From Solicoccozyma terricola (lineage: Eukaryota > Basidiomycota > Tremellomycetes > Filobasidiales > Piskurozymaceae), in NCBI GenBank assembly GCA_001600875.1, contig BCLD01000023.1, positions 1,807-65,806 of the forward strand: 64,000 nt of DNA. Reading direction: 5' to 3'. The notes under the pieces were generated by a model. It made no database searches. It saw only the letters and a list, made by a program, of their open reading frames with translations, and was not told the DNA's origin. Position numbers and translations under genes: made by a program. Below, in pieces: positions 1-12,284 of the stretch (positions are counted from its first letter, which is position 1; every line of letters starts with the position of its first letter).

Positions 1-51
1 GATGAAAATCTAAGGACTTTATTGAGACCTCATTTTTACCTAATCGCTATA
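1..51 (+). repeat. 3' end of the 5' LTR
   Basis: These 51 nt match positions 5005-5055 exactly and are nearly the same as the end of the second LTR at 5312-5362. The primer-binding site starts directly after them, so the LTR ends at 51 and most of it lies outside the window. Confidence 0.85.
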
Positions 52-64
52 GGTTATGGGCCCA
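52..64 (+). other. Primer-binding site complementary to the initiator tRNA-Met anticodon arm
   Basis: The sequence GGTTATGGGCCCA directly follows the LTR. It is complementary to the anticodon stem-loop of eukaryotic initiator tRNA-Met, not to its 3' acceptor end. This is the half-tRNA priming known from Drosophila copia and some fungal copia elements. The tRNA match is from memory of the conserved arm and was not computed. Confidence 0.7.
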
Positions 65-147
65 TATTTGCTCTAGTCCATTAATCAAATACGTCAAGAA
101 ACACCACGGCCATCTTCCCCTCTCCTATAGCTTTCTTTTAAGCTATC

Positions 148-3100
148 ATGGAAGGCGCTACCACCACGACAACGACGTCGAAGGTACCGAAACTTATCGG
201 ACTCGTAATTTTTTTCGAGTGGCAAATTGCAGTCGAAGATGCAGTTCTAGCGGTCGGAGCCGAGGAGGCCCTGACTGACGACCCTCCTATCGAGCCGCGG
301 GAGATAAAGGGTGTAAAGCCGTCGTACGACGATTCCAGGGAATGACGAGCCTGGAAGTTAATGGATCAAAAAGCTCGCGCGATAAGACTTCCAACTCTTT
401 CTCATGGAGGAAGACTGGGGGTCGTAGGCTGTAAGACAGCTAAGCAAGTATGGAATAAGCTGATTGTAGTTCACGAGATAGCTACGGACCAATTCAGGGC
501 AGATGTCACCAGAGACATCCTGACCCTTCGATTTGGTCCAAGCGACGATCCGGATGCGTTTATGGAACGTTTCCAATCGCTGTTGTTCAGAGGAATCACT
601 GCTGAGCTTCCTATGGAGGATGCTGACCAGTGTAAGTACTTCAATAATGCTCTTTCAGAGGAATCACTGCTGAGCTTCCTATGGAGGATGCTGACCAGTG
701 TAAGTACTTCAATAATGCTCTAAGCTCGTCGTTCGAGACGATGAAGTTGGAATGGAGAAGTCTTAAAGAAGGGGAGCGAACATTCATGTCGCTCCAAGCG
801 CTGTTTAATCAACACATCGTGGCAAGATCTAGGGATGCCGAAATTGATGGAATCAGCGCTATGTATGTAAAGGCTCGAAAGCCAGCCAATCATGGGGCGT
901 CCCATGGGGCAGCAAGGCCCACCAATCCAGTTCGGAGGACGATAAAGTGCTGGAACTGTGGCAAAGCGGGTCATGGATCGTACGAATGTAGGGGTCCAAA
1001 GATTGGGAATGGTGAGACTCACAAGNCTCCCATGACCCCAAGATTCGGTGGAGGTACGAAGGGATCCCATCACAACAAATCCCATCAAGCAACACAAGGC
1101 CAGGACGACCTGGCTGCATACCTTGGAGGGATGAATATGAACACGATGTTGACGACGATATCGAAAACTTCAACTTCCCAGTCACGTGAGGTGGCAAATT
1201 TTCCAATAGGAGAGAATTTAGGCGATAAAGGATTATGTGGTGATAATTCCTGGCCGACCCAGGTCCTTGCTGTAGAGACAGTGGGGCTAGCTAGGGAGGA
1301 GGGGACCAAAATCCCCTCCATTCCCGTACCTGTGAGTTTCACCACTCCTTTATCATACACAAGCTCCGAGAACTGTCGAGTTNCGGATTCCGCAGTTTTT
1401 CACGTCGCCCGTGGCAAATCGATAATCAAGTGGATTCTCGATCTNGGGGCNACCGAACANATCGTAAATGACCCCTCCATCCTATCAGCAACCACCTCTC
1501 TCGGNCGTCCGAATCCTTTCATCACGGCCGCTGGGCCTGTAGAGGCCGGAACCAAGGGAATTGTCAGGATGTTTGCAGGGAAGTCNCGAGAACACTTCCT
1601 AACTGTCGCGAACGTNTTCTGTCTTCCGAGTTCCCCTGCGAACCTCCTATCTCATGGTCTATTGCTGGATAGAGGTTGGGACGTTCAAGTCACCACCGAT
1701 GGTGGCTACATGGAAAAAGAAGGGGTACATATCAAGNTACNCCGATCCGGGAACGATGGACGTCTCCGNGAGATCGTCATGGAGCTGGCCCCGTTCAAAT
1801 CGTCAACTGGNGTTGCGCTTTTCACNGCCAAGCCAGTCGACACCGTGGCCCAATGGCATATCAGGCTGGGCCACATGGGTGTCAGTACGATCAAGAACAT
1901 CGAGAGGGATGGCTTGATTAGGACATCAGACAGCAAGACATCAACATTCAAGATGGAGGACTGCGATATCTGCGTGGTGGCTAAGGCGACTCATCTCACG
2001 TTTGGAGACCATCCCATTAAAGCGTCGCTGCCCCTAGAGATAGTACATTCAGACCTTGCAGGGCCGCTTAAGCCTAGCTTCGATGGCTGTGTGTACTACA
2101 TTACCTTTATCGATGACTTTACCGGCTACGTATGGATTCGAGGCCTCGTCGCGAAGAGCGCGATGGATGTGCTGAACGCATTCCATCTATATGAGCCATG
2201 GATAGAGCGAGCATTTGGACAACGTATCAAGTCACTGCGTACGGACGGCGGGACCGAGTACATGGGTCAAATGGCCGCTTTTCTCACCCGTAGGGGTATA
2301 ATCCATCAAGTCACAACCCCGTACACCCCCCAGTTAAACGGCGTCGCGGAACGATGGAATAGGACGTTGAAAGGGATGGCTGGCTCCATGCTGATGGAGG
2401 CCAAGATGGATATGGCGTTCTGGAGACTGGCTCTTGATTACTGCGTGTACATCCTCAATCTGTCGCTAGTGAAGGACGGAAAGTCAGTCCATGAGGTCAT
2501 GTTCAAGTGCCAACCTAACTTTGAAGACCTCCAACCATTTGGAGCTGTCTGCTGGGTCCGAATTCCTCCTGAAATGAGGCATAAAGACGACCTAACGAAT
2601 GCCAAGGCCCTCAAGTGTCGAATGCTAGGTCAAAACCCCACCGGAACGGGGTATTTACTGGTGGACGAGCGTAACAAATTTCATCGAAGCCGAGATGTGG
2701 TTTTCAAACGTATAGGAGAAAATTTGCCGATGACGTCATCAGCGACAGCTGAGATAGCTGAGTCGCCACCAATAGTGATTGAAGAAGTGTCAATCCCGAT
2801 CACTGACAACCCTGTCAGGACCGTCGTTACAGCCCCAGAGGCTTTACAGGATCCAGAGGGAGTCCATCGAGTTCTACCAGAGGAACCAATGGACCGGATC
2901 GCTCCAGTACTAGTGGAGAGCGAGCCTCTGGAAGAGGCCCCTCCAAACACCCCTATTGCGACAGTTGACGAAGCTCCTATACCTCAAACTGTCATCGAAA
3001 CTGCAGTAGAAGTCGCAGCTGCCCCGATAACCGCTCCTCGACGAGGTTCCCATGAGCGGCATGCACCCAGGTCATACCTGACATTCGGAAACGTCTTCAT

Positions 3101-4670
3101 GACGGGGAACAGCGACGCCATTATCGACCCCCTGACGTACAATCAAGCTGTAAATTCTCCGGAATCAGCATCATGGAAGCTCGCTATGGAAGCGGAGCTG
3201 GACTCTGTTGGTTCAACAGGGACTTGGACAGAGGTAAAGACACCTCCTGGTCGCAAGCTAATAGGTAGCAAGTGGGTGTATAAGACGAAGAGAGATGCTA
3301 GCGGTGAGATAGCCAAATTTAAGGCTCGAATCGTTGCTCAAGGATTTAGTCAAATCGAAGGTGTCGATTACGACGATACATTCTCTCCAGTAGCCAGACT
3401 GACATCGCTCAGGCTCCTATTGGCTATCACAGCANCATCGGATCTGCTTCTCCACCAGATGGACGCAGACACAGCGTTCCTGAATGGNACATTGGANGAG
3501 GAAATCTACATGGTCTTTCCTCCCGGATACACACCCTCGGACCCCTCGGCGACAGGATTACGGCTAATCAAATCGCTGTATGGGCTTAAGCAATCCCCCA
3601 GGGTGTGGTGGAAGCTTATCAGTGGATACCTACTATCCATGGGCTTCCAGAAAGTCGACTCAGACTGGGGTCTATATTACCGCGAGAAAGATGAGTGCTA
3701 CATTCTCCTATACGTCGACGATGTTCTAATCGCAGCCCCTCAGATGGGGCCTATCAATGGGGTCAAAGCTTCACTCAAGGATAAGTGGAAGTGGACAGAC
3801 ATGGGAGAGGCAGCCTATGTGCTAGGACTAAAGCTTGAACGGGATCGTCGCTCTAGGACTATACGACTGAGCCAGCAGGCTTACATTGAGCGAATTCTCG
3901 TACGATTCGGAATGGAGAATGCTACGACTATCGCTACGCCTCTGGAGGACACTAAGCTCGAACTGAACGCTGACCCCTTGGGCGTCGGACGCCAGAAGTG
4001 GTACCAATCCATTGTAGGGTCATTAATGTGGATTTCCCAGTCCTTACGGCCGGACATCGCGTTCGCAGTCGGATTACTCAGTAGATTCAGTCATAATCCG
4101 AGTGAAGACCACTTACGGGTTTCCAAGAGGGTGCTACGCTACCTGAAAGGAACCGCAGGAAGGTTCCTGACCTTAGGGAACTCACCATCGACGAGTTTGG
4201 ACACTCCTTTAGTCGGATATTGCGATGCCGATTACGCTGGCGATTTGGCCACGAGAAGGTCCACGACCGGCTTTACCTTTCAGTTCCTAGGGTCCACGAT
4301 ATCCTGGGGTTCCAATCGACAGAACACGGTTGCATTGTCGACTTGCGAAGCGGAATATATGGCAATGGCAGAAGCGATAAAGGAGGGAATTTGGTTGATT
4401 CGAGTCTTGAATGACCTCGGACAGCCACAGGAACGATTCACTGTCTTCTGTGATAATCAGGGTGCAATTGCACTTAGCGAGAACCCCGGTAAACACAGCC
4501 GGACCAAACACATCGATATACGATACCATTTCATCAAAGAACGAGTGGATCAAGGTGTGGTGGTAATTCTCCATGTAGGAACGTCAAATCAAGCCGCAGA
4601 CATGCTCACGAAGGGTCTGGTGAAAGCTAAACATGACCACAATTGCAAGCTTGTGGGTCTGGAGGACTAG
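148..4670 (+). pseudogene. Copia gag-pol polyprotein, interrupted
   Basis: Gag begins at ATG 148. A TGA at 343-345 stands where the flanking frame suggests a tryptophan codon, and the same frame resumes after it. A 68-bp tandem duplication at 586-721 then shifts the frame, so the remainder lies in a different frame from 681 to 4670. The long part shows a zinc knuckle (CWNCGKAGHGSYEC), an aspartic protease core with ambiguous bases (ILDxGxTE), a GAG-preintegrase motif (WHIRLGHMG), integrase (HSDLAGP, TDGGTEY), reverse transcriptase (FSPVARLTSLR, LYVDDVLI) and RNase H (YCDADYAGD, CEAEYMAM, TKHIDIRYHFI). Length and order are typical of copia Pol. The element is probably non-autonomous unless the breaks are assembly artefacts. 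Confidence 0.92.
586..721 (+). repeat. 68-bp direct tandem duplication in gag
   Basis: Positions 586-653 recur at 654-721 with no visible difference. Because 68 is not a multiple of three, the duplication breaks the gag frame. Identity of the two copies points to a recent event or an assembly artefact. Confidence 0.9.
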
Positions 4671-4743
4671 GAGGATTATTGAAGGAGAGAGAACGATATT
4701 AGACATATCGAGGAGAAAGGGATAGGAGAGTTTGAATCTCGCT

Positions 4744-4752
4744 GAGAGGGAG
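4744..4752 (+). other. Polypurine tract of the copia element
   Basis: The purine run GAGAGGGAG lies directly before the TGTTGAAT start of the 3' LTR, the expected place for plus-strand priming. Confidence 0.6.
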
Positions 4753-5055
4753 TGTTGAATTTACACGTGTCAAAGTTACACGTGATTGCAGCTCGACTCA
4801 ACTCGTACGAGATGGGGNGCTTTTNGCNAGTGGCATCTGGCAAATGTTAGGATGCCTCTTGAAGCTTAACTCCAGTCACCTAAGGGTGTTCCAAGGATAT
4901 CTATCGAGAGGTACAGGTGCTGCGCATCTTTCCTGATGCTTTCAGGTGTCTCTGCTCTGTTCTGTAATCCCTACATAGGTCGAAACTTTCTGTTCCGGCN
5001 TAANGATGAAAATCTAAGGACTTTATTGAGACCTCATTTTTACCTAATCGCTATA
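4753..5055 (+). repeat. 3' LTR of the copia element (303 bp)
   Basis: It starts TGTTGAATTT after the polypurine tract and ends with the same tail as the 5' LTR remnant. It contains several ambiguous bases. The LTR does not end in the usual CA, so the exact right edge may be off by a base or two. Confidence 0.8.
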
Positions 5056-5059
5056 AACT

Positions 5060-5362
5060 TGTTGAATTTACACGTGTGAATCTGCACGTGATTGCAGCTC
5101 AACTCAACTCGTACGAGATGGGGCGCTTTTAGCGAGTGGCATCTGGCAAATGTTAGGATGCCTCTTGAAGCTTAACTCCAGTCACTCAAGGGTGTTCCAA
5201 GGACATCCATCGAGAGGTACAGGTGCTGGGCACCTTTCCTGATGTTTTCAGGTGTCTCTGCTCTGTTCTGTAATCCCAACATAGGTCGAAACTTTCAGTT
5301 CCGGCCTAACAATGAAAAATCCAAGGACTTTATTGAGACCTCATTTTTACCTAATCGCTATA
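5060..5362 (+). repeat. Second, adjoining copia LTR (303 bp)
   Basis: This is a slightly diverged full-length copy of the LTR at 4753-5055, starting only 4 nt after it. The spacer AACT (5056-5059) recurs right after the copy (5364-5367), which fits a short target-site duplication around a solo LTR. An unequal LTR recombination product is an alternative. Confidence 0.8.
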
Positions 5363-5367
5363 CAACT

Positions 5368-5745
5368 GTTCTTGTGTCTTTCCAAAAATATTCGAACCAT
5401 AGGTGGTCACAAGACCCTTCTAGATGGTCACAGGATCCGCCAGGATCCGCTAGAAGGTAGTGTTAGGGTTAGGAGGTAGTGGTGGACTGGAGGGGGTATT
5501 AGAATCGAAGACAGCACTCGAATTTGTCCCAGAGACTTGTATTGAGCAATAATATGATACCTTAGTATATCCATACTATACTAAGAACTCTGAGCCGATA
5601 GTTGCAGCTGCTATTGGTCTCTAAAGTCAAACGCTGCATTGATAGTGTGTATCCACGGCCTATTTATTACCCTTAGACCAGAGCCGGGTCCCTAGTAGCG
5701 GCCACTTGGGCGACGATGGCGTCTTGACATATGCGTTCAAATTAA
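5368..5745. other. Gene-free stretch with short repeats, possibly another LTR relic
   Basis: No coding frame was recognised. Near 5403-5456 there are short imperfect repeats (GGTCACA, GGATCCGC). From about 5460 the sequence starts TG and has an AT-rich, LTR-like composition, but no partner copy is present in the window to confirm this. Confidence 0.3.
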
Positions 5746-7232
5746 TTAGGTAGCAAGCTGCCGACCCGGTTTGGCACGTATTATTGGAAGCCGGATGGCA
5801 GTGGTCATTTCATCCGACAGCAATGGAGAAGTTGCCATATCCAATACTTTCACCTGCCTACAACCTTGGTCGAACAACATTCCCTGCTTACTGCAGCAGC
5901 GCCAAAAGCCACTAAATCCCCTTGGCCCCTTATACCAACTGTGCATGGAACATACTTAGTACTTACCACTAACCGCATCATTATATCATTCCAGCACCGT
6001 CTCTCCTGCATACCGCCAATAGCCGTATGTATTTGCGTCATTCGGTTATCGATCGCGAGTTGTACCAATTTTCCGTGTAGTGTGACGGCTCGTTTAATTG
6101 TTTCCCTGTCCGATTGCTTCACGTCGTGGCCGAGTGTCTCTATCACACGCACAGCTTCCCATACTTCACGCGCTAGCCAATGGAGCAAGCCTTTCTTCCC
6201 GCTCAGGGCTTTCAACAGCCGCTCTGGAGACATACCTTCGCCAAACCAACCGTCTTTCTTTTCGCCCGTGTGGAAGGCATTGAGTGCCTCGAGTTCTCCC
6301 CATTGTGGTCGAGCAACATGCCGTTCCCCATTGTCCCCTTCCTGTGGAGGAGGGCCAACCTCGGGGATATGTGCAGGTAGTGCCCTAATCTTGAACAGCT
6401 CCTCGATGCAACTGTTTAGTCGCAGTGCGGCGTCACGTGTCTCCAGCAGTTTGGTGACCCATCTAGCACGCATGAGTTTCCAGACATCTTCAGTTGCAAT
6501 GCCCTCTCCTTGCTGTGTGTACCGGGATTCTATTTCTGCGAGCAGAGGTGCGCGCGCCTCCTCTGCACTACAGGTCCCTGTGACAAATTCGAGTTCCTTG
6601 GCAGAGGCCAGCATCGAGTGCCCAAATCGTATAAACTCGTCCACACCCCCTCTACCTGTTTGCGGTAGCTGTCTGTGATCTCTCAAGTAGTCTATGTGCC
6701 CCTGCCATTTCTGGATGTGATTCCCGCGTGTTATGCGTATATCGAACGACTTCCCATACATTGATAGAGCTTCTCTCCCATCACTATCCCGGAAATAATT
6801 GATTGTCGCTCCTTCCTGCCATGCCGCGAGTATTAAAGGCCAAGGGCTCATGTCTGCTGTAGGTTTGGAATGAAACATCCCAACATATTCCAATGCGTGC
6901 CTAGCTGGCCTAAGCAAGCCCTCCCCGCCTGTCCTCTGTACCATCGCCTGATATATTGGCACCCAGCATGCCAGGCGTGGGTTGAGCGCTGCTGCACGGA
7001 ATGATGTGCCAGCAGTTTTGATAGCGCGTACGGCCTCGCTCAACTCTGCTTCCTCTAATACAAAAACCTCCTTCAGTCTCCGCCCAAGTCGCAAATGACG
7101 CGCAGTAAAAGTATGTTTCAAACTTCCAAACCATGCATCAGCAGTGTCGCCTGCCTCCATCATCTTATCTATCTGTTTAATGGCAGCCCCGCCAAATAGG
7201 TATACTGCGTTTGCCACGTCCACGACTGCCAT
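5746..7232 (-). CDS. Hypothetical protein, about 450-470 aa
   Basis: One long open frame covers most of 5850-7232 on the minus strand, starting at an ATG (complement of 7230-7232). The frame is open a little upstream, so an earlier exon is possible. A good intron donor (GTAAGT, complement of 5961-5966) lies near the end. Using it would join the frame to a last short exon that ends near 5746. The protein is hydrophilic with an alanine/glycine-rich start and many charged helical stretches, and shows no signal peptide or obvious membrane segment. I do not recognise a family. It sits between the retrotransposon and a long gene-free stretch, so it could be a lineage-specific or element-associated gene. 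Confidence 0.5.
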
Positions 7233-7280
7233 GATCCCCCAATTGCCAATGTCAGAACCCGCTGTTGTTATTATGTGCAC

Positions 7281-8994
7281 GATTGTCTGTCTTCTCCCTG
7301 CAGCGGCTTGCTTCCCCTAATCAGTTCGTGTATCACCTGTTCATCGTGGCGTAAACTTGCCTGCAACCAGGCCCCGCGTCCCCCCTTATTTTGCGGGTGG
7401 CTCTTGAATAATGTGAGCCTACTGGTAATTGTGTAGCAGCTATAGGTCCGACGTATATCTTCTTGCAGACGGTAGATGTGGACTATGTGCCGTTAGGAAC
7501 CTTCGATTTGACCTCAGTCGATGAAGCCCCTGCCCTTCCCCTGCTTCGTGACAGGCTATTGACAGTATCTTGGACCAATGCCTTGCCCTAGAAGAAGTCC
7601 CTTGTCGTTACTCGTTCTATGTGTTGTGTTTAATCGGATATCGTTTACGACTCTTAATCTGTTACGAATAAAGTGGTGGCAAAACTGGGAATGATAATTT
7701 GGTGAAGTCTTCTTCTACATCTCTAGCTCGATAACCTAGGTATTATGTAGTCCCAGACGAGTTCTTCCCCTCCATACTGATGCATCCTAGACGGATCCAG
7801 ACTTGCTGACAGTGGTACAGAGAAGCGTCCGTAAAAGCCCTATCCTAACAAGTAGCAGCCACCTGATCATGGAAATCCGGAACAAGGAAGCCCAGGACAT
7901 GCAAGTCACCTGGTTTGTGCATGAACCAAACCTCAAGCCCAGGCATGGGTTGTCAGTAGCAGCCACCTGATCAGGGGAGTCCGGAACATGGAAGAGGAAA
8001 CCAAATTTTCACCTCGACGATGCTGTTCACGGGGATTGTAACAACACCAGCCAGGAACGGTCGAATGTCATCTGAATCCGTTGAAAGCTTTGTTCGTCGC
8101 CTCCGTCCGTCTTGGGATCTGAATTTGACTAGGCTTGGGGCCCCCGCAGTATAATGTTCAAAAAGAATATGGCTTGGAGATAACTTTTGCATCCCAGCTG
8201 CCATTCCTGGCACCGAAGACTGCTATATATATACACAATATGCACCAGAAACAGACAAATGAACTGGGCTTTTTTTTTTTTGCAAAAGCACACCACTGAT
8301 TTATGGATCTTTGTAGTCAAACATACGGCTAGAGGACGATGCTTAATGTATCCTCCCATTGTTCCTCAGGGCAATTGTTCGATTGTCGGGAGGATTTGTC
8401 CTACTGTCCGCGGAGTGATAGAGCGCTCTAAAGACACGTTTATTTGAACAGAAACGTCCTGCAAAACAATGTTCAAACCCAAAAACAATCCCAACACGTC
8501 TTTGTCATCCACTGATAGGGGTCCAGACGGCAAATTCCGCAACCCTTGTTGGGAACATCGTGCGCATCATCCCTGTTGTAGGACTGAAGGGACTGCACCC
8601 GTGTACTCATGATCTACATGGCGCACAGCCTGGCAGGGATCGATGGACCCTCGGTTGATTGTCTTGCCATATTAGACGCCGGGCATGCAGTGTGTGTTTG
8701 TCGTTATCTCCCTTCTGGGGACCGTCCAACAAGTTTGCGTCCTTTAAAGTTACAACATAGAAGGAACAACCCCCTTCCTTACCCTCCCCGAAACAAGATC
8801 CAACATTTCCACCCGACCACCTGAGCCGCCGGAGTTCCTCGACGTTGGAACTCGTTAATATACACGTCATTACTCCATTACGTCATACGTCTGCTATGGA
8901 GCCCCGCGGATCGCCCCCAAGGGCTCATCTCTTTGAACCTATTCCTATACAGTATACTTGTGCTTGTGTGTCTCTGAGGCACACCCTGTTAATC
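7281..8994. other. Intergenic, 1.7 kb, with one direct repeat
   Basis: No convincing gene was seen on either strand. A roughly 40-bp imperfect direct repeat starts at 7851 and again at 7955 (AGTAGCAGCCACCTGATCA shared exactly). An AT dinucleotide run lies at about 8223-8236 and a T run near 8271-8281. The right end is the upstream region of the regulator that starts at 8995. Confidence 0.5.
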
Positions 8995-11900
8995 ATGCCA
9001 CCAGAGCACTCCAGCCGCCGTCAAGGGAAGATCCCAAGTGAGTGATGATTTTGGCAGCAGAGGTGGCGGTCGACGCAGCCCAGATACCGATTGCCCTTTT
9101 CGCGATATTCAGGCTGCGACGCTTGTCGGGCGAGAAAGGTCAAATGCGAACGGCCGCCCATCCCAGAGGTTGACAATCCGTCCTCGCAAGACCATGATGC
9201 GCTGCCTGGATGCTATGTCAGTCAGAACCTACTTTGCTGCCAATACGGATGAGCAACTCATCGCATCACCTGCGCTTTCCTCTTGCTAGCAATGCAAAGG
9301 GCTCAGCGTGGACTGCGCGACACATTATCAGCGTAAGCGGGTACGTCAATTGTCACCACACATGCATTACATTCCGGTCCATTTACATGGTCGCTACCTC
9401 CATCCAAGCAGCGTGGTCCACCTAGTGTTTACCTACAGTAAGCGTTGCCCGTCAGATGAAATGCTCCCTTGTCATCATATGCTAACGTTCCCACCGCTTG
9501 AATAGAAACTACCGGCGCAGGGCGGTGGCTTCAGAGGGAACCGAAAATATCGCACCTCCAACCTCCCAAGACACTCCACCCTCGCCCGTACCCACGGATC
9601 CGGTCATCACAACAAGGTTTTCAACCCTTACCGACCCAAACTTCCGCGACCTGATCGCTTCATCCGTGCTGCTGCTTCAGGATCAGCAGAACGGCATCGA
9701 CAGCGTGTCTCCTTCGACCGTCATCGGAGGCCGAGCGGTCGCTACGGACAACGCATGGAGACCTCCGACAGGCATCTTGGATTCATCGGCTTGGGTATCN
9801 TCAGCGAGTCCTGCCGAGCCACATCCGCGCGTTAANACGATCGACAGCATCCTCCCACGAGATTCCGCNATCTACATCTTCTCGCTCTTTTTCGANTACG
9901 TGAGTACATCGGTGTTCATCTGAGTGCGCCAGCCGACTGATAGCTACGGTCCACCGTACCAGGTGTATCCCCTGATACCCTGCCTACATCGCCCTCATTT
10001 CCTCGCCCAACTGGCTGCTCGGCGTGAAGAACGCGAACCGATCTTTTTCGCTTTGGTGATGAGTGTTCTGGCCTCGTCGTTGGTGCAAGTGAGGGATCGG
10101 GGCTGTAGAGCGTTCAATTTTGGGTCCTCTCGAGCTGATTTATGGCCAACGTCTTAAGATCCCGAAAGCGCTGATACCAATAGCGGGCTCGCTTAGTATA
10201 CGAGAGTTGGCTGAACGATGTTATCAGGCATCTCGATGCATTTCGGTGGACACTTATGATCCTCCTTCCATTGAAATGGTCACGTTGAGGTATCTGGATG
10301 CCGTGTATCACTTGATCCTAGGCAAGGCTGGAGCACATGGTGAGCGGTCTGCGCGACGAATAGTGCGTCGCCGTTCGTCGTTGACGACGTCTGGAACGGT
10401 GAACAGCTGCGGCCCTCGGTGAATCTCAACAGCTCCTCATATCACTGGGGTTGCATCGGGAGTATAGCTATGTCCTTTTGGGTTACTCCCATCCGCTTGC
10501 TTCCCCTTGGAATGTCTCACATTGACCCATGCTTTCCTCGCAGACCCCATTCAGGGCGAGACCCGACGTCGCTTGTTCGGGTTGATCTTCTGCGCAGATA
10601 GAGCAGCGTAAGTGGAATGAGCTTGGGTTCCATAACCAGTCGGTGTGGCTGAATACCTGCAACAAGCAGCGCTTGCCTGCGTGGCCGGCCCCTAGGGCTG
10701 CGAGATGAAGATTGCGACGTTGCTATGCCCCGCGAACTGTCAGTGCGATTAGTGGCCACGAGTTGGCCCATCGACCCCTAACGCTCCCATTCCTACCACC
10801 CAGTGACGACGATTATATCACCCAGGAAGGATACCTAGAGCAACCCCCCGGGACCACATCGACTATCACTGGCTTCAAGTGAGTCCTGCCCCTGTGCTCT
10901 CAAGCCAGCCAGGATCTCACTCATGTGACCCCCATGACAGCATAGTGACCAGGATCTTCAGGTGGGTCCCAATGCAAATGCCTTAAAAGTGGGGGGGGGC
11001 GGGTCCAGGCAGCTCATTCTTGACCTTCTCAGTCTGCTTGGCGAAATTGTGCTCCTGCAACGGAGTACTTGTCGGGAATTCCCTTTGTCCCCTGACAGCG
11101 TCCTCACACGCCTCCGGACCATCGAGCGATTCACAGCTGAATTACAACACATCTTGACGACAATGCCCGACGCCCTTTGCTTGAAAGAGACACCGGAATC
11201 GGCCGCTGTATCGTGAGTGCGAATTCGAGGACGGGTGTCGGTGAAATGCGCCAGCTGATTGTCTGTTGCAGACCCGTTCGCGGTTGGGAATCACAAGCCC
11301 TGTCGAGCCTGGATCTACACCTCAATCATGCTACCTCCTCATGGACAAGCGCCAAAGACAGCATCCTCGTGCAACAAGGGAACATTTACGTGACGCACGC
11401 CGTCGCCAGAATCATTTTGATGTATGCACTATCGACGCTGGTCTGCTTTCAGGTTATGCACTGAAGGAAGTGTTCTTTTTTCATGCAGAGGATGCCGCGA
11501 AGCAGTGCTCGATCGAAGCGGGGAGCCTGGTAGCATCACAAGAACAGGTGAGCCCGCTCCACCGCTGTGATGAGCAGCTCCGATCTGACCCTAGCTCACA
11601 CAGCCACCCGGAGGGTGCTGTCATACTCGTACCAGACAATGGACAGGCCAGAGAACGTGGTCACGGATTTGCTTAAGACGCTGCGAAGGTGAGTTTTATC
11701 GATACACCATCGTCGAGAGGTGGCTGGTTGATGTCTGATCTTTCGCAGCATACCGATACACTCTGTGAGTCGCGTTGCAAGACAACTCAAGGCCATCTCA
11801 GTGACAGCTCCCGGCTGCAGCTTGCGATCAACGGGACCTCTCTCGTCAACAAGGTGAGGGTCGTAGCGGCCACCTTATTGGATTCGGCAACATCAACGGA

Positions 11901-12051
11901 GGTCCTAAGCGAAGGAGCCAAACGGCATTCTCATCTGCTGGACTTCTTGAACATACTGTCAGAGATAGAAAAGGTGAGGAAGACCTAAATTCCGCTGTTT
12001 CAGAGGGGGCTTGTTGACATAAGCCATCAACTTGATCAGAATCAAGTGTGA
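8995..12051 (+). CDS. Zn2Cys6 fungal transcription factor (fungal_trans domain)
   Basis: Splicing the first exons (8995-9037, 9113-9216, 9290-9340, 9412-9437, 9506-9899, 9963-10088, 10159-10339) yields a complete binuclear zinc cluster. It starts CDACRARKVKC and, after an extended loop of about 22 residues, finishes GCYQCKGLSVDC. A basic linker with RGPPSVYL follows, as in maltose/AmyR-type regulators. Exons from 9506 onward give the fungal-specific regulatory domain: FSLFF, YPLIPCLHRPHF, LGLHREYSY, ETRRRLFGLIFCADRA and GRPLGLRDEDCDVAMP. The end is placed at the TGA at 12049-12051 after a GTGAGG donor; without that splice it is 11988. It is nuclear by family. Position beside a sugar porter and two beta-glucosidases suggests control of beta-glucoside use, an inference from context. 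The unusually long loop between the third and fourth cysteines is notable. Confidence 0.85.
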
Positions 12052-12284
12052 CCGAGACCGATGTACAATCAGGGCATAGATGGCTCCTTGGGGGGTTTCC
12101 GACCGCATCCACCAGAACCTCACACGGTCAATCGCTCAATATCAACAAATATGGTACTAACAAGATGACGAATGCCTCTGTTAACGCCCTAGCCACTCAG
12201 TACACGCACACTTGGTAGAATCATCAATCGCTGTGAGCCAGGCTGCAGTCCCCTTCGCCAACCATGACATCCGCACAATCTCGA

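Larger units (their letters stand above)
1..5055 (+). mobile_element. Degenerate Ty1/copia LTR retrotransposon (5' end cut by window)
   Basis: The span runs from the last 51 nt of a 5' LTR through primer site, gag, pol and polypurine tract to the 3' LTR. The 51-nt LTR tail at 1-51 is identical to that at 5005-5055, which pairs the two LTRs. Domain order in pol is zinc knuckle, protease, integrase, reverse transcriptase, RNase H, and integrase before reverse transcriptase defines the copia superfamily. A nonsense codon and a frame-breaking duplication in gag indicate that this copy is inactive. Scattered ambiguous bases suggest that reads from related copies were collapsed in assembly. Confidence 0.92.

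Noticed and set aside
5463..5473. TTAGGGTTAGG as telomeric repeat
   Set aside because: Fewer than two full units, with ordinary sequence on both sides.
5850..7280. Start of the hypothetical gene at 7280
   Set aside because: That codon is GTG. The first ATG in frame is at 7232, or an upstream exon is needed.
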